From Acidovorax sp. FHTAMBA (GTDB lineage: Bacteria; Pseudomonadota; Gammaproteobacteria; Burkholderiales; Burkholderiaceae_C): a stretch of DNA of 64,000 bases. Location of the stretch: contig NZ_CP152407.1 of NCBI RefSeq assembly GCF_038958875.1, positions 2,549,501 through 2,613,500 of the forward strand, given 5' to 3'. Every line of letters starts with the position of its first letter. The first letter of the stretch is position 1. Shown here one piece after another: positions 23,717 through 33,021 of this stretch. Below the pieces are notes generated by a model. It saw nothing but the letters and a program-made list of their open reading frames with translations. It ran no database searches and was not told the origin of the DNA. The position numbers were made by a program, and so were the translations under genes.

Positions 23717-24694
23717 TTACTCGATCTTGGCGCCAGACGCTTCCACAATGCCTTTCCACTGCCCGTACTCCTTGTTGAGCAGGGCGCTGAACTGGGCAGG
23801 CGTCATGGCTTCGGGCTCGGCGCCTTGCGCCTGGATGGCGGCCTTCATCTCGGGGGTGGACAGCAGCTTGTTGATTTCTGCATTGAGCGTGGTCACCACC
23901 GCTGCGGGGGTTCCGGCAGGGGCCAGCACGCCGTACCAGGTGCTCACGTCAAAGTCCTTGAAACCCGATTCCGCCACGGTGGGCACATCCGGCACCGAAG
24001 AGCTGCGCTTGGCCGACGTGACCGCCAGCGGGCGCAGCTTGCCGGCCTTGATCTGGCCCATGGCCGAGGGCAGGGACGAGACCAGCAGGTCCACGTTGCC
24101 CGCCAGCGCATCCATCAGCGCGGGGTTGGAGCCCTTGTAGGGGATATGGCTGAGCTTGATGCCCGCCGCCTGCTCGAACAAATGGCCGGCCAGGTGGATG
24201 GACGTGCCGTTGCCGGGCGAGCCGTAGGTGATGGTGCCCGGCGCTGCCTTGGCGGCGGCCACCACATCGGCCAGGGTCTTGTACTTGGAGTTGACGCTGG
24301 TGGCGATGACCACGGGCGTCCAGGCCACGTGGGCCACGGCCGTGAGGTCCTTGGTCGGGTCCCACGGCAGGTTCTTGTAGAGCCAGGGGCCGATCACGAG
24401 GTTGTCCTTTTGGCCCATCACCAGGTCATAGCCCGTGGGCGCAGCCTTCACAGCCTCGCCAATGCCGATGGTGCCGCCCGCGCCCGCCTTGTTGTCCGCC
24501 ACCACGGTCCATTTGGGGCCTTCGGTGAGCTTGGTGGCCACCAGGCGCGACAGGATGTCGGTGCCGCCGCCGGGCGGGAAGGGCACGATCAGGCGGATGG
24601 GCTTGGTGGGATAGGCCGCAGCCGGGGCCTGGGCGTTTGCCGTGGTGCCCAGGGCAAAAGCGAGGGCGGTGAAAGAAAGCAGGGTGCGGATCAT
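23717..24694 (-). CDS. Bug/TctC-family tripartite tricarboxylate-type binding protein
   Basis: A 325-residue periplasmic solute-binding protein with a signal peptide (about 1-25, ending ANAQ). The family signature YPTKPIRLIVPFPPGGGTDILSR follows; GYDLVMG, HIPYKGSNPALMDALAGNVDL and NAEINKLL are also typical. Bug proteins are greatly expanded in Comamonadaceae and bind carboxylates or other small polar compounds; most are orphans without TctAB, as here. Ligand unknown. The start at MIRTLLS is chosen for the signal peptide. Confidence 0.93.
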   Translation of the reverse strand: MIRTLLSFTALAFALGTTANAQAPAAAYPTKPIRLIVPFPPGGGTDILSRLVATKLTEGPKWTVVADNKAGAGGTIGIGEAVKAAPTGYDLVMGQKDNLVIGPWLYKNLPWDPTKDLTAVAHVAWTPVVIATSVNSKYKTLADVVAAAKAAPGTITYGSPGNGTSIHLAGHLFEQAAGIKLSHIPYKGSNPALMDALAGNVDLLVSSLPSAMGQIKAGKLRPLAVTSAKRSSSVPDVPTVAESGFKDFDVSTWYGVLAPAGTPAAVVTTLNAEINKLLSTPEMKAAIQAQGAEPEAMTPAQFSALLNKEYGQWKGIVEASGAKIE

Positions 24695-24868
24695 GGCGGG
24701 GGGTGTCTCCGTCGGTTCAATGAGAGGGGGGCAAACGCGCTGCGCGTTCGGCTCTGCGGGTCTTAGTGCCAGCTCCTGTGGATGATCGCTGATCCTGCGC
24801 AAGGCCGGCCTTGCCAATGCAGGAGGGCAGCATCGCCTACGGCGATGGCTGCCGGGCCTGGCAGGGCT

Positions 24869-26053
24869 TCAGATGCGTTCAAAAATCGCGGCAATGCCCT
24901 GGCCGCCACCAATACACATCGTCACCAGCGCATAGCGGCCCTGGATGCGCTGCAGCTCATGCAATGCCTTGACGGTAATGAGCGCGCCCGTGGCACCGAT
25001 GGGGTGGCCCAGCGAGATGCCCGAGCCGTTGGGGTTGACCTTGGCGGGGTCCAGGCCCAGGTCCTTGGTCACTGCGCAGGCCTGGGCGGCGAAGGCCTCG
25101 TTGGCTTCGATCACGTCCAGGTCGTTGACGGTGAGGCCCGCCTTCTTCAGCGCTAGCTGCGTGGCTGGCACGGGGCCGATGCCCATGTACTTGGGGTCGA
25201 CACCTGCGTGGGCGTAGGCCACCAGGCGGGCCAGGGGCTTGGCGCCCCGCGCCTTGGCGGCACCGGCTTCCATCAGCACCACCGCGGCGGCGGCGTCGTT
25301 GATGCCCGAGGCGTTGCCTGCCGTCACCGTGCCGTTTTCCTTGATGAACACGGGCTTGAGCTTGGCCAGGTCGTCCATCGTGGCGCCGGGGCGGAAGTGC
25401 TCGTCGGTGGCGTACAACACGTCGCCCTTCTTGCTCTTCAAGGTGACCGGCACGATCTGGTCCTTGAACACACCCGCCTGCGTGGCGCGTTCGGCCCTGT
25501 TGTGGCTCTCCACCGCCAGCTTGTCCTGGTCTTCGCGCGTGATGCCCCACTTGGCGGCAATGTTCTCGGCCGTCACACCCATGTGGATGTTGTGGAAGGG
25601 GTCGTGCAGTGCGCCGATCATCATGTCCACCATCTTGGTGTCGCCCATGCGGGCGCCCCAGCGCATGTTCAGGCTGGCAAAGGGCACGCGGCTCATGTTT
25701 TCAGCACCGGCGCCGATCGCCACGTCGGTGTCGCCCAGCAGGATGGACTGGCTGGCGTTGACGATGGCCTGCAGGCCCGAGCCACACAGGCGGTTGACGT
25801 TGTAGGCGGGCGTGCCTTCGCCGCAGCCGCCGTTGATGGCCGCCACGCGCGAGAGGTACATGTCCTTGGGCTCGGTGTTGACCACATGGCCGAACACCAC
25901 ATGGCCCACGTCCTTGCCTTCCACGTTGGCACGCGCGAGCGATTCGCGCACGACGAGGGCGCCCAGTTCGGTGGGGGGCACGTCTTTCAGGCTGCCGCCA
26001 AAGGTGCCAATGGCAGTGCGCACTGCGCTGACGACGACGACTTCACGGGTCAT
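24869..26053 (-). CDS. bktB: Beta-ketothiolase BktB-like acetyl-CoA acyltransferase
   Basis: A 394-residue thiolase. Active-site residues are visible: Cys in VNRLCGSGLQAI (about residue 90), His in SLGHPIGATG (about 350) and Cys in TMCIGGGQG (about 380). The N-terminal MTREVVVVSAVRTAIGTFGG and the C-terminal half are very close to BktB of Cupriavidus necator as I remember it, an enzyme with broad chain-length range used in beta-oxidation and polyhydroxyalkanoate precursor formation. The operon partner is not evident. Confidence 0.92.
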   Translation of the reverse strand: MTREVVVVSAVRTAIGTFGGSLKDVPPTELGALVVRESLARANVEGKDVGHVVFGHVVNTEPKDMYLSRVAAINGGCGEGTPAYNVNRLCGSGLQAIVNASQSILLGDTDVAIGAGAENMSRVPFASLNMRWGARMGDTKMVDMMIGALHDPFHNIHMGVTAENIAAKWGITREDQDKLAVESHNRAERATQAGVFKDQIVPVTLKSKKGDVLYATDEHFRPGATMDDLAKLKPVFIKENGTVTAGNASGINDAAAAVVLMEAGAAKARGAKPLARLVAYAHAGVDPKYMGIGPVPATQLALKKAGLTVNDLDVIEANEAFAAQACAVTKDLGLDPAKVNPNGSGISLGHPIGATGALITVKALHELQRIQGRYALVTMCIGGGQGIAAIFERI

Positions 26054-26080
26054 GGGGTGATCCTTTCAAAGGGGTTTCAG

Positions 26081-26135
26081 GTCAAATTGGCCACTGGGGC
26101 TTAGCCAGCATGCGCTGGCAGCTATGAAAACAGGA
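26081..26135 (-). repeat. Dispersed AGCTGC/AAGCGC repeat, copy 6
   Basis: The minus strand reads CATAGCTGCCAGCGCATGCT, GGCTAAGCCCCAGTGGCCAATTT. The second arm is decayed (AAGCCC). Confidence 0.7.
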
Positions 26136-26145
26136 GTGATCCGAT

Positions 26146-26919
26146 TCACGCGTCCCGGACATCGGCCACCGGGTTGGTGCCAAAGTCTGCGCGCTCCAGC
26201 CAGGCGAGCACGCGGGTGGCGGCTTCGGCGGGGGATGTGAGCTGGCCACCCGTCTTGAGGTTGGCGAAATTCTGGCGGTCCGGAAAGGCGGCCGGGTCGG
26301 CGCCGCGCAGCTGAACCTGCATGTCCGTGTCGATCACACCGGGCGCCAGCGAACATACCTTGGCTCCATGGGGCTTGAGTGCCTCGTCCAGCGCTACGCA
26401 GCGCGTGAAATGGTCCATGCCCGCCTTGGCGGCGCAGTAGGCAGCCTGCGAGGCCATGGCCCGGCGGCCCAGGCCCGAGGAGATGTTGAGCACCTTGCGC
26501 GGCACCGTCCAGCTGTCCGTTGCACCCAGGAAGGCGGCGGTCAGTTGCATGGGCGCCTCCAGCCCTACACGCAGGGCGGTGGCCAGGTCGGCCAGATCAT
26601 GCGGGTTGGCACTGGCCGACAGCGGCGCAATGCGCGGAATCATGCCCGCATTGTTGATGAGGATGGCGCTGGCAAACGCCTGCGGGCCCTGGGCCTGCAG
26701 CCAGGCTTGCAGCTTGTGGGCGGCCTGCTCGCCCTGCGAAAGGTCTTGCTGCCACTGTTCAATGGTGACGCCAGCTGCCTTGGCCTCGGCGGTCAGGTCA
26801 GGGTTGGTGCCACGGGCAATGCAGATCAGGGTGTTGCCGCTCTTGAGAAGCTGCTGGGCCATGGCCAGGCCCATGCCGCGCGATGCGCCGGTGAGGATGT
26901 AGAGGTGGTTGTGAGGCAT
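26146..26919 (-). CDS. Short-chain dehydrogenase/reductase, sepiapterin-reductase-like
   Basis: A 257-residue NAD(P)-dependent oxidoreductase. The cofactor motif is TGASRGMGLAMAQQL; NNAG is present, followed by the catalytic Ser (NISSGLGRRAM) and YCAAKAGMD for the Tyr-Lys pair. The substrate is unknown. The start at MPHNHLY is chosen because it begins directly at the first Rossmann strand; a 35-codon upstream extension overlaps the MarR gene and is rejected. Confidence 0.88.
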   Translation of the reverse strand: MPHNHLYILTGASRGMGLAMAQQLLKSGNTLICIARGTNPDLTAEAKAAGVTIEQWQQDLSQGEQAAHKLQAWLQAQGPQAFASAILINNAGMIPRIAPLSASANPHDLADLATALRVGLEAPMQLTAAFLGATDSWTVPRKVLNISSGLGRRAMASQAAYCAAKAGMDHFTRCVALDEALKPHGAKVCSLAPGVIDTDMQVQLRGADPAAFPDRQNFANLKTGGQLTSPAEAATRVLAWLERADFGTNPVADVRDA

Positions 26920-26947
26920 CCCGCCATGGTACTGCGGGATGTGGCGG

Positions 26948-27463
26948 TCAGCTGTCGCCCGCAGGCTCCAGTATGGCCAGCAGCTGGGCCAAGCGCCGGT
27001 CCAGGGCTGCCACGTCGGATGCACGCATCGGGGCTAGCAGCGCATGCTCATTGGCCACATGGGCTTCCAGGGCCCGGTCGATCAGCGCCAGGCCTGCTGG
27101 CGTGAGTTGCACGAGCAGACCGCGTGCATCAGCAGGGTTCGGCAGGCGCTCAATCCACCCGCTGGCTTCAAGTTTGCCCATGCGGTGCGTCATGGTGCCG
27201 GAGGTGACCATGAGGGTTGAAAACAGCGTGGTGGGCGCCAGGCAGAAGGGGGCTCCCGAGCGGCGCAGCGTGGCGAGCATGTCGAACTCCCAGAATGACA
27301 GGCCGAACGGCGCGAACGCGGCTTCAAGTCGCCGGTCCATCAATGCCGCGCAGCGTTTGAGGCGGCCGATGGGGCCCATGGGGGATACGTCCAGATCGGG
27401 GCGTTCTGTGTGCCATTGGGCCAGGATGGCATCCACGGCGTCTGGGGGGCGAGGGTCAGGCAT
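26948..27463 (-). CDS. MarR-family transcriptional regulator
   Basis: A 171-residue protein with a MarR winged helix: WEFDMLATLRRSG, LAPTTLFSTLMVTSGTMTHRMGKLEASGWIER and NPADARGLLVQLTPAG (the wing with DxR). It is divergent from an EamA exporter with only 65 bases between. Two palindromes in that gap (27476-27489 and 27506-27527) are good operator candidates. By common MarR behaviour it would repress both genes and release on ligand binding; this is inferred. Confidence 0.92.
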   Translation of the reverse strand: MPDPRPPDAVDAILAQWHTERPDLDVSPMGPIGRLKRCAALMDRRLEAAFAPFGLSFWEFDMLATLRRSGAPFCLAPTTLFSTLMVTSGTMTHRMGKLEASGWIERLPNPADARGLLVQLTPAGLALIDRALEAHVANEHALLAPMRASDVAALDRRLAQLLAILEPAGDS

Positions 27464-27475
27464 GGTCGTAATTTG

Positions 27476-27527
27476 TCTTGATTTCGAGATTTTATGCTAC
27501 AGTGGTTTATCTTGAATTAAAGATAAA
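27476..27527. promoter_or_regulatory. Two palindromic operators in the marR-eamA divergent promoter
   Basis: IR1 is TCTTGA-TT-TCGAGA (27476-27489). IR2 is TTTATCTT-GAATTA-AAGATAAA (27506-27527) with perfect 8-base arms, ending one base before the exporter ATG. Both contain TCTTGA, so a single MarR dimer type may bind both. IR2 would block ribosome access or transcription of the exporter. Confidence 0.65.
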
Positions 27528-27528
27528 A

Positions 27529-28431
27529 ATGAATTCAAACTCGACTTCGTCAGCATCACCGTCGTCGTCACCCAACTGGTGGGACGTGTTCATCACCGCG
27601 CTCGCGCCCGTCATCTGGGGCTCTACCTACATCGTCACCACCGAGCTGTTGCCACCCGGCCGGCCGTTCACCGCAGCGCTGCTGCGGGCGCTGCCTGCGG
27701 GGCTGCTGCTGGTGCTGTGGGCGCGTCGGTGGCCTGTGCCCGGGGGATGGGGGCGCATGGCTTTGCTGGCTGCGCTCAATATCGGTGTCTTCCAGGCGCT
27801 GCTGTTTGTGGCGGCCTATCGCTTGCCGGGCGGGCTCGCCGCCGTGGTCGGGGCCATTGGCCCGCTGGTGGTGATGGGCCTGGCCTGGGCGGTGGACCAG
27901 CGCCGCCCGTCGGGCGTGGCGCTGGGGGCGGGCGTGCTGGCGGTGGCGGGTATGGCGCTGATGCTGCTGGCCCCCGGCACTGTCTGGGATGGGTGGGGCG
28001 TGGCAGCGGCGCTGGCGGGCACGGTGTGCATGGCCATGGGCACGTTTCTCTCGCGCCGCTGGCAGTCCGGTCTGCCGGTGCTGGCCTTTACCGGCTGGCA
28101 GCTGCTGCTGGGCGGGCTCATGATCGCGCCGGTGGCCTGGTGGGCCGACCCGCCTTTGCCCACGCTCACGGCCACGCAGGCCGGGGGGTATGTGTACCTC
28201 TGCCTGGCGGGTGCACTGGTGGCTTATGTGCTGTGGTTCCGGGGCATCGAGCGCCTGCCCACCGTGGCGGTGGCGTCGCTGGGGCTGCTGAGCCCGCTCA
28301 CGGCCGTGCTGCTGGGCTGGGCGCTGCTGGGGCAAGCCATGCGCGGCGTGTCGCTGCTGGGTATGGCCACGGTGCTGGGCTGTGTGCTGGCGGTGCAGTG
28401 GGCCATGGCGCAGCGCGGCGCGGGCCGCTGA
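27529..28431 (+). CDS. EamA/DMT-family membrane transporter
   Basis: A 300-residue protein with about ten hydrophobic segments in two EamA repeats (first beginning ITALAPVIWGSTYIVTTELL, second beginning GWGVAAALAGTVCMAMGTF). These act as exporters of amino acids or metabolites. The substrate is unknown. It is regulated by the divergent MarR gene, most likely. There is a serine-rich N-terminus of about 15 residues. No ribosome site is visible because the operator abuts the start. Confidence 0.9.
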   Translation: MNSNSTSSASPSSSPNWWDVFITALAPVIWGSTYIVTTELLPPGRPFTAALLRALPAGLLLVLWARRWPVPGGWGRMALLAALNIGVFQALLFVAAYRLPGGLAAVVGAIGPLVVMGLAWAVDQRRPSGVALGAGVLAVAGMALMLLAPGTVWDGWGVAAALAGTVCMAMGTFLSRRWQSGLPVLAFTGWQLLLGGLMIAPVAWWADPPLPTLTATQAGGYVYLCLAGALVAYVLWFRGIERLPTVAVASLGLLSPLTAVLLGWALLGQAMRGVSLLGMATVLGCVLAVQWAMAQRGAGR

Positions 28432-28502
28432 CACCCCAGGCGCTCCGCTCTTTGATGTGCTCCTTCCTTTTTTCTTTGTTGATCTGAAAGGTCTGTGTTT
28501 TC

Positions 28503-29120
28503 ATGTCTTCTCACACCGTGGCTTCGGCCATTGAAACCCGCGTCTCCACCCACCTTTTCGATGCAAGTCATGCGCTGGATGAAGCCCAGATTGCCGAGCT
28601 GGTGCGCCTGGCCACGCGGGCGCCTACGGCCTACCACCTGCAGAACTGGCGCTTTATCGCGGTGCGCACGCCAGCGGCCAAGGCACGGCTGCACACGCTG
28701 GCCTGGCGCCAGCAGAAGGTGCTGGATGCGGCTGTCACCTACATCATCTGCGGCACGCTGCAGGCCCACACCCAACTGGCCGATCGGCTCGCGCCCGTGG
28801 TGCGTGCCGGTGTTTTTGGGCAGGCGGTGGGGGACGCCTGGGTGGCGCAGGCCACGGCGGCGCATGCTCCTGATGACCAGCTGCAGCGTGATGAAGCGGT
28901 GCGCTCGGCCTCGCTGGCTGCCATGACGTTGATGCTGGCGGCCGAGGGCATGGGACTGGCCAGCGCACCCATGGGCGGTTTTGACGCAACGGGGGTGGCG
29001 AGCGAGTTTGGGCTGCAGTCCGACGAATTGCCCGTGATGCTGGTGGCGGTGGGACGTGCTGCGGTCATGCCTGTACCCAAGCCGCGCAGGCCGGTGGCCG
29101 AGGTGCTTGCGCTGGTCTGA
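28503..29120 (+). CDS. Nitroreductase family protein
   Basis: A 205-residue FMN-dependent oxidoreductase. FMN-binding pieces: TRAPTAYHLQNWRFIAVRT near residue 40 and EGMGLASAPMGGFD near residue 150. It is probably co-transcribed with the EamA gene 71 bases upstream. The substrate may be a quinone or nitro compound; unknown. Confidence 0.85.
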   Translation: MSSHTVASAIETRVSTHLFDASHALDEAQIAELVRLATRAPTAYHLQNWRFIAVRTPAAKARLHTLAWRQQKVLDAAVTYIICGTLQAHTQLADRLAPVVRAGVFGQAVGDAWVAQATAAHAPDDQLQRDEAVRSASLAAMTLMLAAEGMGLASAPMGGFDATGVASEFGLQSDELPVMLVAVGRAAVMPVPKPRRPVAEVLALV

Positions 29121-29136
29121 CGGGCCCCGCTGCGCA

Positions 29137-29799
29137 TCAGAAACCCGGCGCGGATTCGAAACGACATGGCGCCCCGTGACGGGGGTGCACAAACTCCAGC
29201 ACGCAGGCGTGCAGCAGCAGCCGGGGCGCTTTTTGTCGGGCGGTTTCGGCTGCATACAGCGCGTCGCCCAGGATGGGGTGGCCGATGGCGGCCAGGTGCA
29301 CGCGCAGCTGGTGGGTGCGGCCGGTCACGGGTTCGAGTTCCACGCGTGAGCTGAATGCCGCCTCGTCCTGGGCCAGCAAGCGCCAGCGGGTCAGGCTGGG
29401 CTTTCCCTTCGCGGCATCCACCACGCGCAGCGGGCGGCGCTCCCAGTCGGCGGCGATGGGCAGTTCGATCTCGTTCCAGCACCGGTCTGCCGAGTACAGC
29501 AGCCCCTGCACCACGGCTTGGTAGCGCTTGTGCACCTGGCGCTCGGCAAATGCGTGGCTCAACTGCCGCTGGGCATCGATGTGGCGGGCCATCAGCACGA
29601 GGCCGGACGTGGCCTGGTCCAGACGGTGCACGATGAGCGCGCCGGGCCAGCGCTGCTGGGCGCGGGCACTCAGGCAATCCTGCTTGTCGGGCCCCCGGCC
29701 GGGCACGCACAGCAGCCCGGCGGGCTTGTCGAGCACCAGCAGGTCGGCGTCTTCATACACCACCTGCACGCCACCCGCCAGTTGGTCAGGCAGTGTCAT
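29137..29799 (-). CDS. RluA-family pseudouridine synthase
   Basis: A 220-residue enzyme without an S4 domain. The catalytic Asp is in LIVHRLDQATSGLVL; DADLLVLDKPAGLLCVPGRG, KRYQAVVQG and VTGRTHQLRVHLAAIGHPILGD are family motifs. It isomerises uridines in rRNA or tRNA; the short form recalls RluA/TruC-like proteins but the target is unclear. The start MTLPDQ lies inside the end of the histidine kinase gene (14-base overlap), implying translational coupling. Confidence 0.9.
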   Translation of the reverse strand: MTLPDQLAGGVQVVYEDADLLVLDKPAGLLCVPGRGPDKQDCLSARAQQRWPGALIVHRLDQATSGLVLMARHIDAQRQLSHAFAERQVHKRYQAVVQGLLYSADRCWNEIELPIAADWERRPLRVVDAAKGKPSLTRWRLLAQDEAAFSSRVELEPVTGRTHQLRVHLAAIGHPILGDALYAAETARQKAPRLLLHACVLEFVHPRHGAPCRFESAPGF

Positions 29800-32023
29800 C
29801 GCCTGCTGCACTGGTCGCGATGAGCCGCTGCACCGTGGCGCACAGTTCCTCCACGTCATTGGGTTTGTGGATCAGTGCGCGGGCACCTTCTGCCAGTGCG
29901 GCTTGCTCGATCTCGGCCGTCACATAGCCGGATGCCAGGGCGACCGGCAGATCGGGGCGGATCCGGCGCGCCTCGCGCACCAGGTCCACGCCGCAGAAGC
30001 CGGGCATGTTGTAGTCGGTCACCAGCAGGTCGTAGGCCTGCGGGGCAGCGCGCAGCGCGGCCGTAGCCTCATGGGGGTCTGTGAAGCCGCTCACCTCGTA
30101 CCCGCGTCGGCGTAGAAGGCGTTGCACCAGAAACACGAGCGCCTGGTCGTCATCCACATACATCACCCGGTGTTTTTTGCCGGGCGCGTTCGCGTCACCC
30201 GGTGCAGTTGCGGTGGGGTGAGCAGCCAGTGCGCCGCTGGCCAAAACGACGGGCGCGATGTGGGCAGCTGGGGTGGCGCTGCTTGCCACCGGAAAGTACA
30301 GCGTGAACCGGCTGCCATGGCCGGGGGAGCTTTGCACGTCCACCCCGCCTTCGTGCGTGCGCATCACGCCATGCACCACTGCCAGGCCCAGGCCCGTACC
30401 CTGGCCGACGGGCTTGGTGGTGAAAAAGGGCTCGAAGATGCGCTCGAGCGTGGCGGCGTCCATGCCGGGGCCGGTGTCGCGCACGGTCAGCGCCACGTAA
30501 TCGCCTGCGGCCAGCCCCAGTCGCTCGCTCAGGCGGTGGTCGGGCTGCACGGCAGCGGCCTCTACGTGGATGCTGCCGCGTTCGATGCCCTGGTGCTGGA
30601 TGGCGTGGACGGCGTTGGTGCACAGGTTGAGCAGGGCTTGCTCGACCTGCGTGGCGTCGGCCAGCACGGGCGGCAGGCCGGCCTGCAGGTGCATGTGCAG
30701 CTCGATCGCTGGCGGCAGTGTCACGCGCAGCAGACGCTCGGTGTCATGCACCACCTCGGCCAGCGATACGGCCGAGCGCTGCGGCGGTTCGTTGCGGCTG
30801 AAGGTGAGGATCTGGCGCACCAGGTCGCGCGCGCGGCGGCCGGCCTTGTCGATCTCCAGCAGGCTCTCCAGCACCGGCGAGCCCGGTGCGCAATCGGCCT
30901 TGGCCAGCTCCACGTTGCCCAGGATGGCCCCCAGAATGTTGTTGAAGTCGTGCGCAATGCCCCCGGCCATGGTGCCCACGGCCTGCATCTTGTGCGACTC
31001 GCGCAGTTGCGCTTCCAGCTCGCTGCGGTGCGCCTCGGCCTTCTTGCGGCCGGTCAGGTCGCGTGCGAACACGGTGGTGGTCTCGCCGTCTGCGTGGCGC
31101 TCGAACGATACGCTCACCTCCACCGCCAGCTCCTTGCCGCTGGCCGTGAGGGCGGTCATCTCGCCCAGCAGGGCCTGGGTGGTGAGTTGCGCAAACGCCA
31201 GGGCCTGCGCGGCATCGGGCAAAAAGCGCTCCAGCGGGCTGCCCAGCGCATCGCTGGCACTGCACTGGAACAGGGCCGCCGCCGTGGGGTTGAACACGGT
31301 GATGCGCTGGTGCTGGTCCACGCAGATGATGGCATCGAGCGCAGAGTTGATGATGGCCTCCAGCCGCTTTTCGCTGGCTCGGATCTGCTCGTTGCGTTGC
31401 TGCAGGGTCTGTGCGCTGTGCTGCAGGGCCTGGCGCTCGGCCAGCAGCGGGCCCTGGTCGATCACCGCGCACAGGAACTGCGACAGCGGGGGCCCACTGG
31501 CCTGGGGCGCCTCGATGTGGGCAATGTGCAGGTCTCCGGTGATGCGCGTGTCGGCGCTGATGTCAAACACCACTTCTTTCACCTCGCCGCGGCCCAGGTC
31601 CTGCGCCAGGGCGAAGGCCTCGCGCACGCGCCGGGCATCCTTGCTGCGCACAAAAGGCATCAGGGCAGTGAGCGGGCGGTCGCGTTCGGTGGGCTGAAAA
31701 GAGCGGTGCGCCATGGAATTGGCCTGCACCACCATGTCGTGCTCATCCACCACCATCAGCGCCAGCGGCACGCTGGCAAACAGGGTCTCGAAGCGTTCGT
31801 AGGCACTCTCGGCCACTGTCTGGCTGTAGCGCAGCACCTTGTTCTGGCTCTCCAGCTCGGCCTGGTAGGCCCGCAACTCCGCCACCAGGCCCTCGCCGGT
31901 GCCCGTAGCGGTGCTGCCGTCATCACGCGGGGGGGGCGCCGGCGCGGTTGGGCCGGGGGTGCGCGCAGCCTGGGCGGGCTGCCGTCCGGCCGGGTCCAGA
32001 AAAGACAGATCGGGTTCGCTCAT
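29786..32023 (-). CDS. Hybrid histidine kinase with PAS domains and C-terminal receiver
   Basis: A 745-residue soluble sensor. A proline-rich N-terminus, coiled coil (about 45-75), two PAS domains (about 75-190 and 225-335), HisKA with phosphoacceptor His in GGIAHDFNNILGAI (about residue 352), HATPase_c with LLNLCTNAVHAI, DTGPGMD and GTGLGLAVVHGVM, then a receiver (about 615-735) with MYVDDDQ and phospho-Asp in LLVTDYNMPG. No membrane segments, so the signal is cytoplasmic. No response-regulator gene is adjacent. GC-rich leader of 250 bases upstream. Confidence 0.92.
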   Translation of the reverse strand: MSEPDLSFLDPAGRQPAQAARTPGPTAPAPPPRDDGSTATGTGEGLVAELRAYQAELESQNKVLRYSQTVAESAYERFETLFASVPLALMVVDEHDMVVQANSMAHRSFQPTERDRPLTALMPFVRSKDARRVREAFALAQDLGRGEVKEVVFDISADTRITGDLHIAHIEAPQASGPPLSQFLCAVIDQGPLLAERQALQHSAQTLQQRNEQIRASEKRLEAIINSALDAIICVDQHQRITVFNPTAAALFQCSASDALGSPLERFLPDAAQALAFAQLTTQALLGEMTALTASGKELAVEVSVSFERHADGETTTVFARDLTGRKKAEAHRSELEAQLRESHKMQAVGTMAGGIAHDFNNILGAILGNVELAKADCAPGSPVLESLLEIDKAGRRARDLVRQILTFSRNEPPQRSAVSLAEVVHDTERLLRVTLPPAIELHMHLQAGLPPVLADATQVEQALLNLCTNAVHAIQHQGIERGSIHVEAAAVQPDHRLSERLGLAAGDYVALTVRDTGPGMDAATLERIFEPFFTTKPVGQGTGLGLAVVHGVMRTHEGGVDVQSSPGHGSRFTLYFPVASSATPAAHIAPVVLASGALAAHPTATAPGDANAPGKKHRVMYVDDDQALVFLVQRLLRRRGYEVSGFTDPHEATAALRAAPQAYDLLVTDYNMPGFCGVDLVREARRIRPDLPVALASGYVTAEIEQAALAEGARALIHKPNDVEELCATVQRLIATSAAGDDTA

Positions 32024-32277
32024 GAAAGTGCAGCCTCATGGCGCGGACGCCCCAGGCGGGCGAGGCCCGCGACACGCTGCGAATTGGCAGGACACATGGG
32101 AATCGAGTGTACGCCTGCATGCATTGCCCACGGCCCTTGAGAAGCGTGGATTGTTGGCAGTTTGTGAACATTCCTTTTCCCTGCAAGGGCTTACCGGCGG
32201 GCAGGGGCGGGCCTAAAGTTCAACCGTGGCGCACTGGCGTGCGCCCTGCCTTTTGTTGTTGAACCCCAGGAATACTC

Positions 32278-32943
32278 ATGACCACCTCTTCCACCAGCGC
32301 GGCTGCCCAGCAGCCCTTGCTTCACAAGCTGCAATGGCGCTACGCTGCCAAAAAGATGAACCCCCAGAAGGCCGTGCCGCAAGACAAGGTCGAACGCATT
32401 CTGGAGGCCGCCCGTCTGGCGCCCACGTCCAGCGGGCTGCAGCCGTTTGAAATCATCGTGGTGACCGACCCCGCCGTGCGCGCACGCATCCAGCCCATCG
32501 CCTGGAACCAGGCCCAGATCACCGATGGATCGCACCTGCTGGTGTTTGCCGCGTGGGACAACTACACGGCCGAGCGCATCAACATGATGTTCGACCTCAC
32601 CAACGAGCAGCGCGGCTTCAAGAACGAAGGCTGGGAGAACTACCGCCAGATGCTGCTGGGCATGTACCCCCAGCGCGATGCGGAGGTGAATTTTCAGCAC
32701 GCAGCCCGCCAAGCCTACATTGGCATGAGCGCCGCGCTCATTGCGGCAGCGTTTGAAGAAGTGGACTCGACACCCATGGAAGGATTCGACCCCGCTGCGC
32801 TGGATGAGATCCTCCATCTGCGCGAGCGCGGCCTGCGCAGCGTGGCCATCATGCCCCTGGGTTACCGCGCCGATGAAGGCGACTGGCTGGTGAACCTGAA
32901 GAAGGTGCGCCGCCCGCGCGAGCAGTTTGTGACAGAAGTCTGA
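32278..32943 (+). CDS. NAD(P)H nitroreductase, NfsB-like
   Basis: A 221-residue FMN enzyme. RYAAKKMNPQKAVPQDK, ARLAPTSSGLQPFEIIVV and the C-terminal SVAIMPLGYRADEGDWL follow the NfsB/FRP-type nitroreductase pattern. It reduces nitroaromatics or quinones with NAD(P)H. It is monocistronic, ending in a strong terminator at 32961-32999. Confidence 0.92.
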   Translation: MTTSSTSAAAQQPLLHKLQWRYAAKKMNPQKAVPQDKVERILEAARLAPTSSGLQPFEIIVVTDPAVRARIQPIAWNQAQITDGSHLLVFAAWDNYTAERINMMFDLTNEQRGFKNEGWENYRQMLLGMYPQRDAEVNFQHAARQAYIGMSAALIAAAFEEVDSTPMEGFDPAALDEILHLRERGLRSVAIMPLGYRADEGDWLVNLKKVRRPREQFVTEV

Positions 32944-32960
32944 GTCAACGTGCTCCAGAG

Positions 32961-32999
32961 AAAAAACCGTCCGGGAAGGAAACCCCGGACGGTTTTTTC
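32961..32999. terminator. Bidirectional terminator between nitroreductase and FKBP genes
   Basis: AAAAAACCGTCCGGG and CCCGGACGGTTTTTT form a perfect long stem with A and T runs on either side. Confidence 0.95.
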
Positions 33000-33021
33000 A
33001 TGGGCGCTGCCGTCGGGCAGA

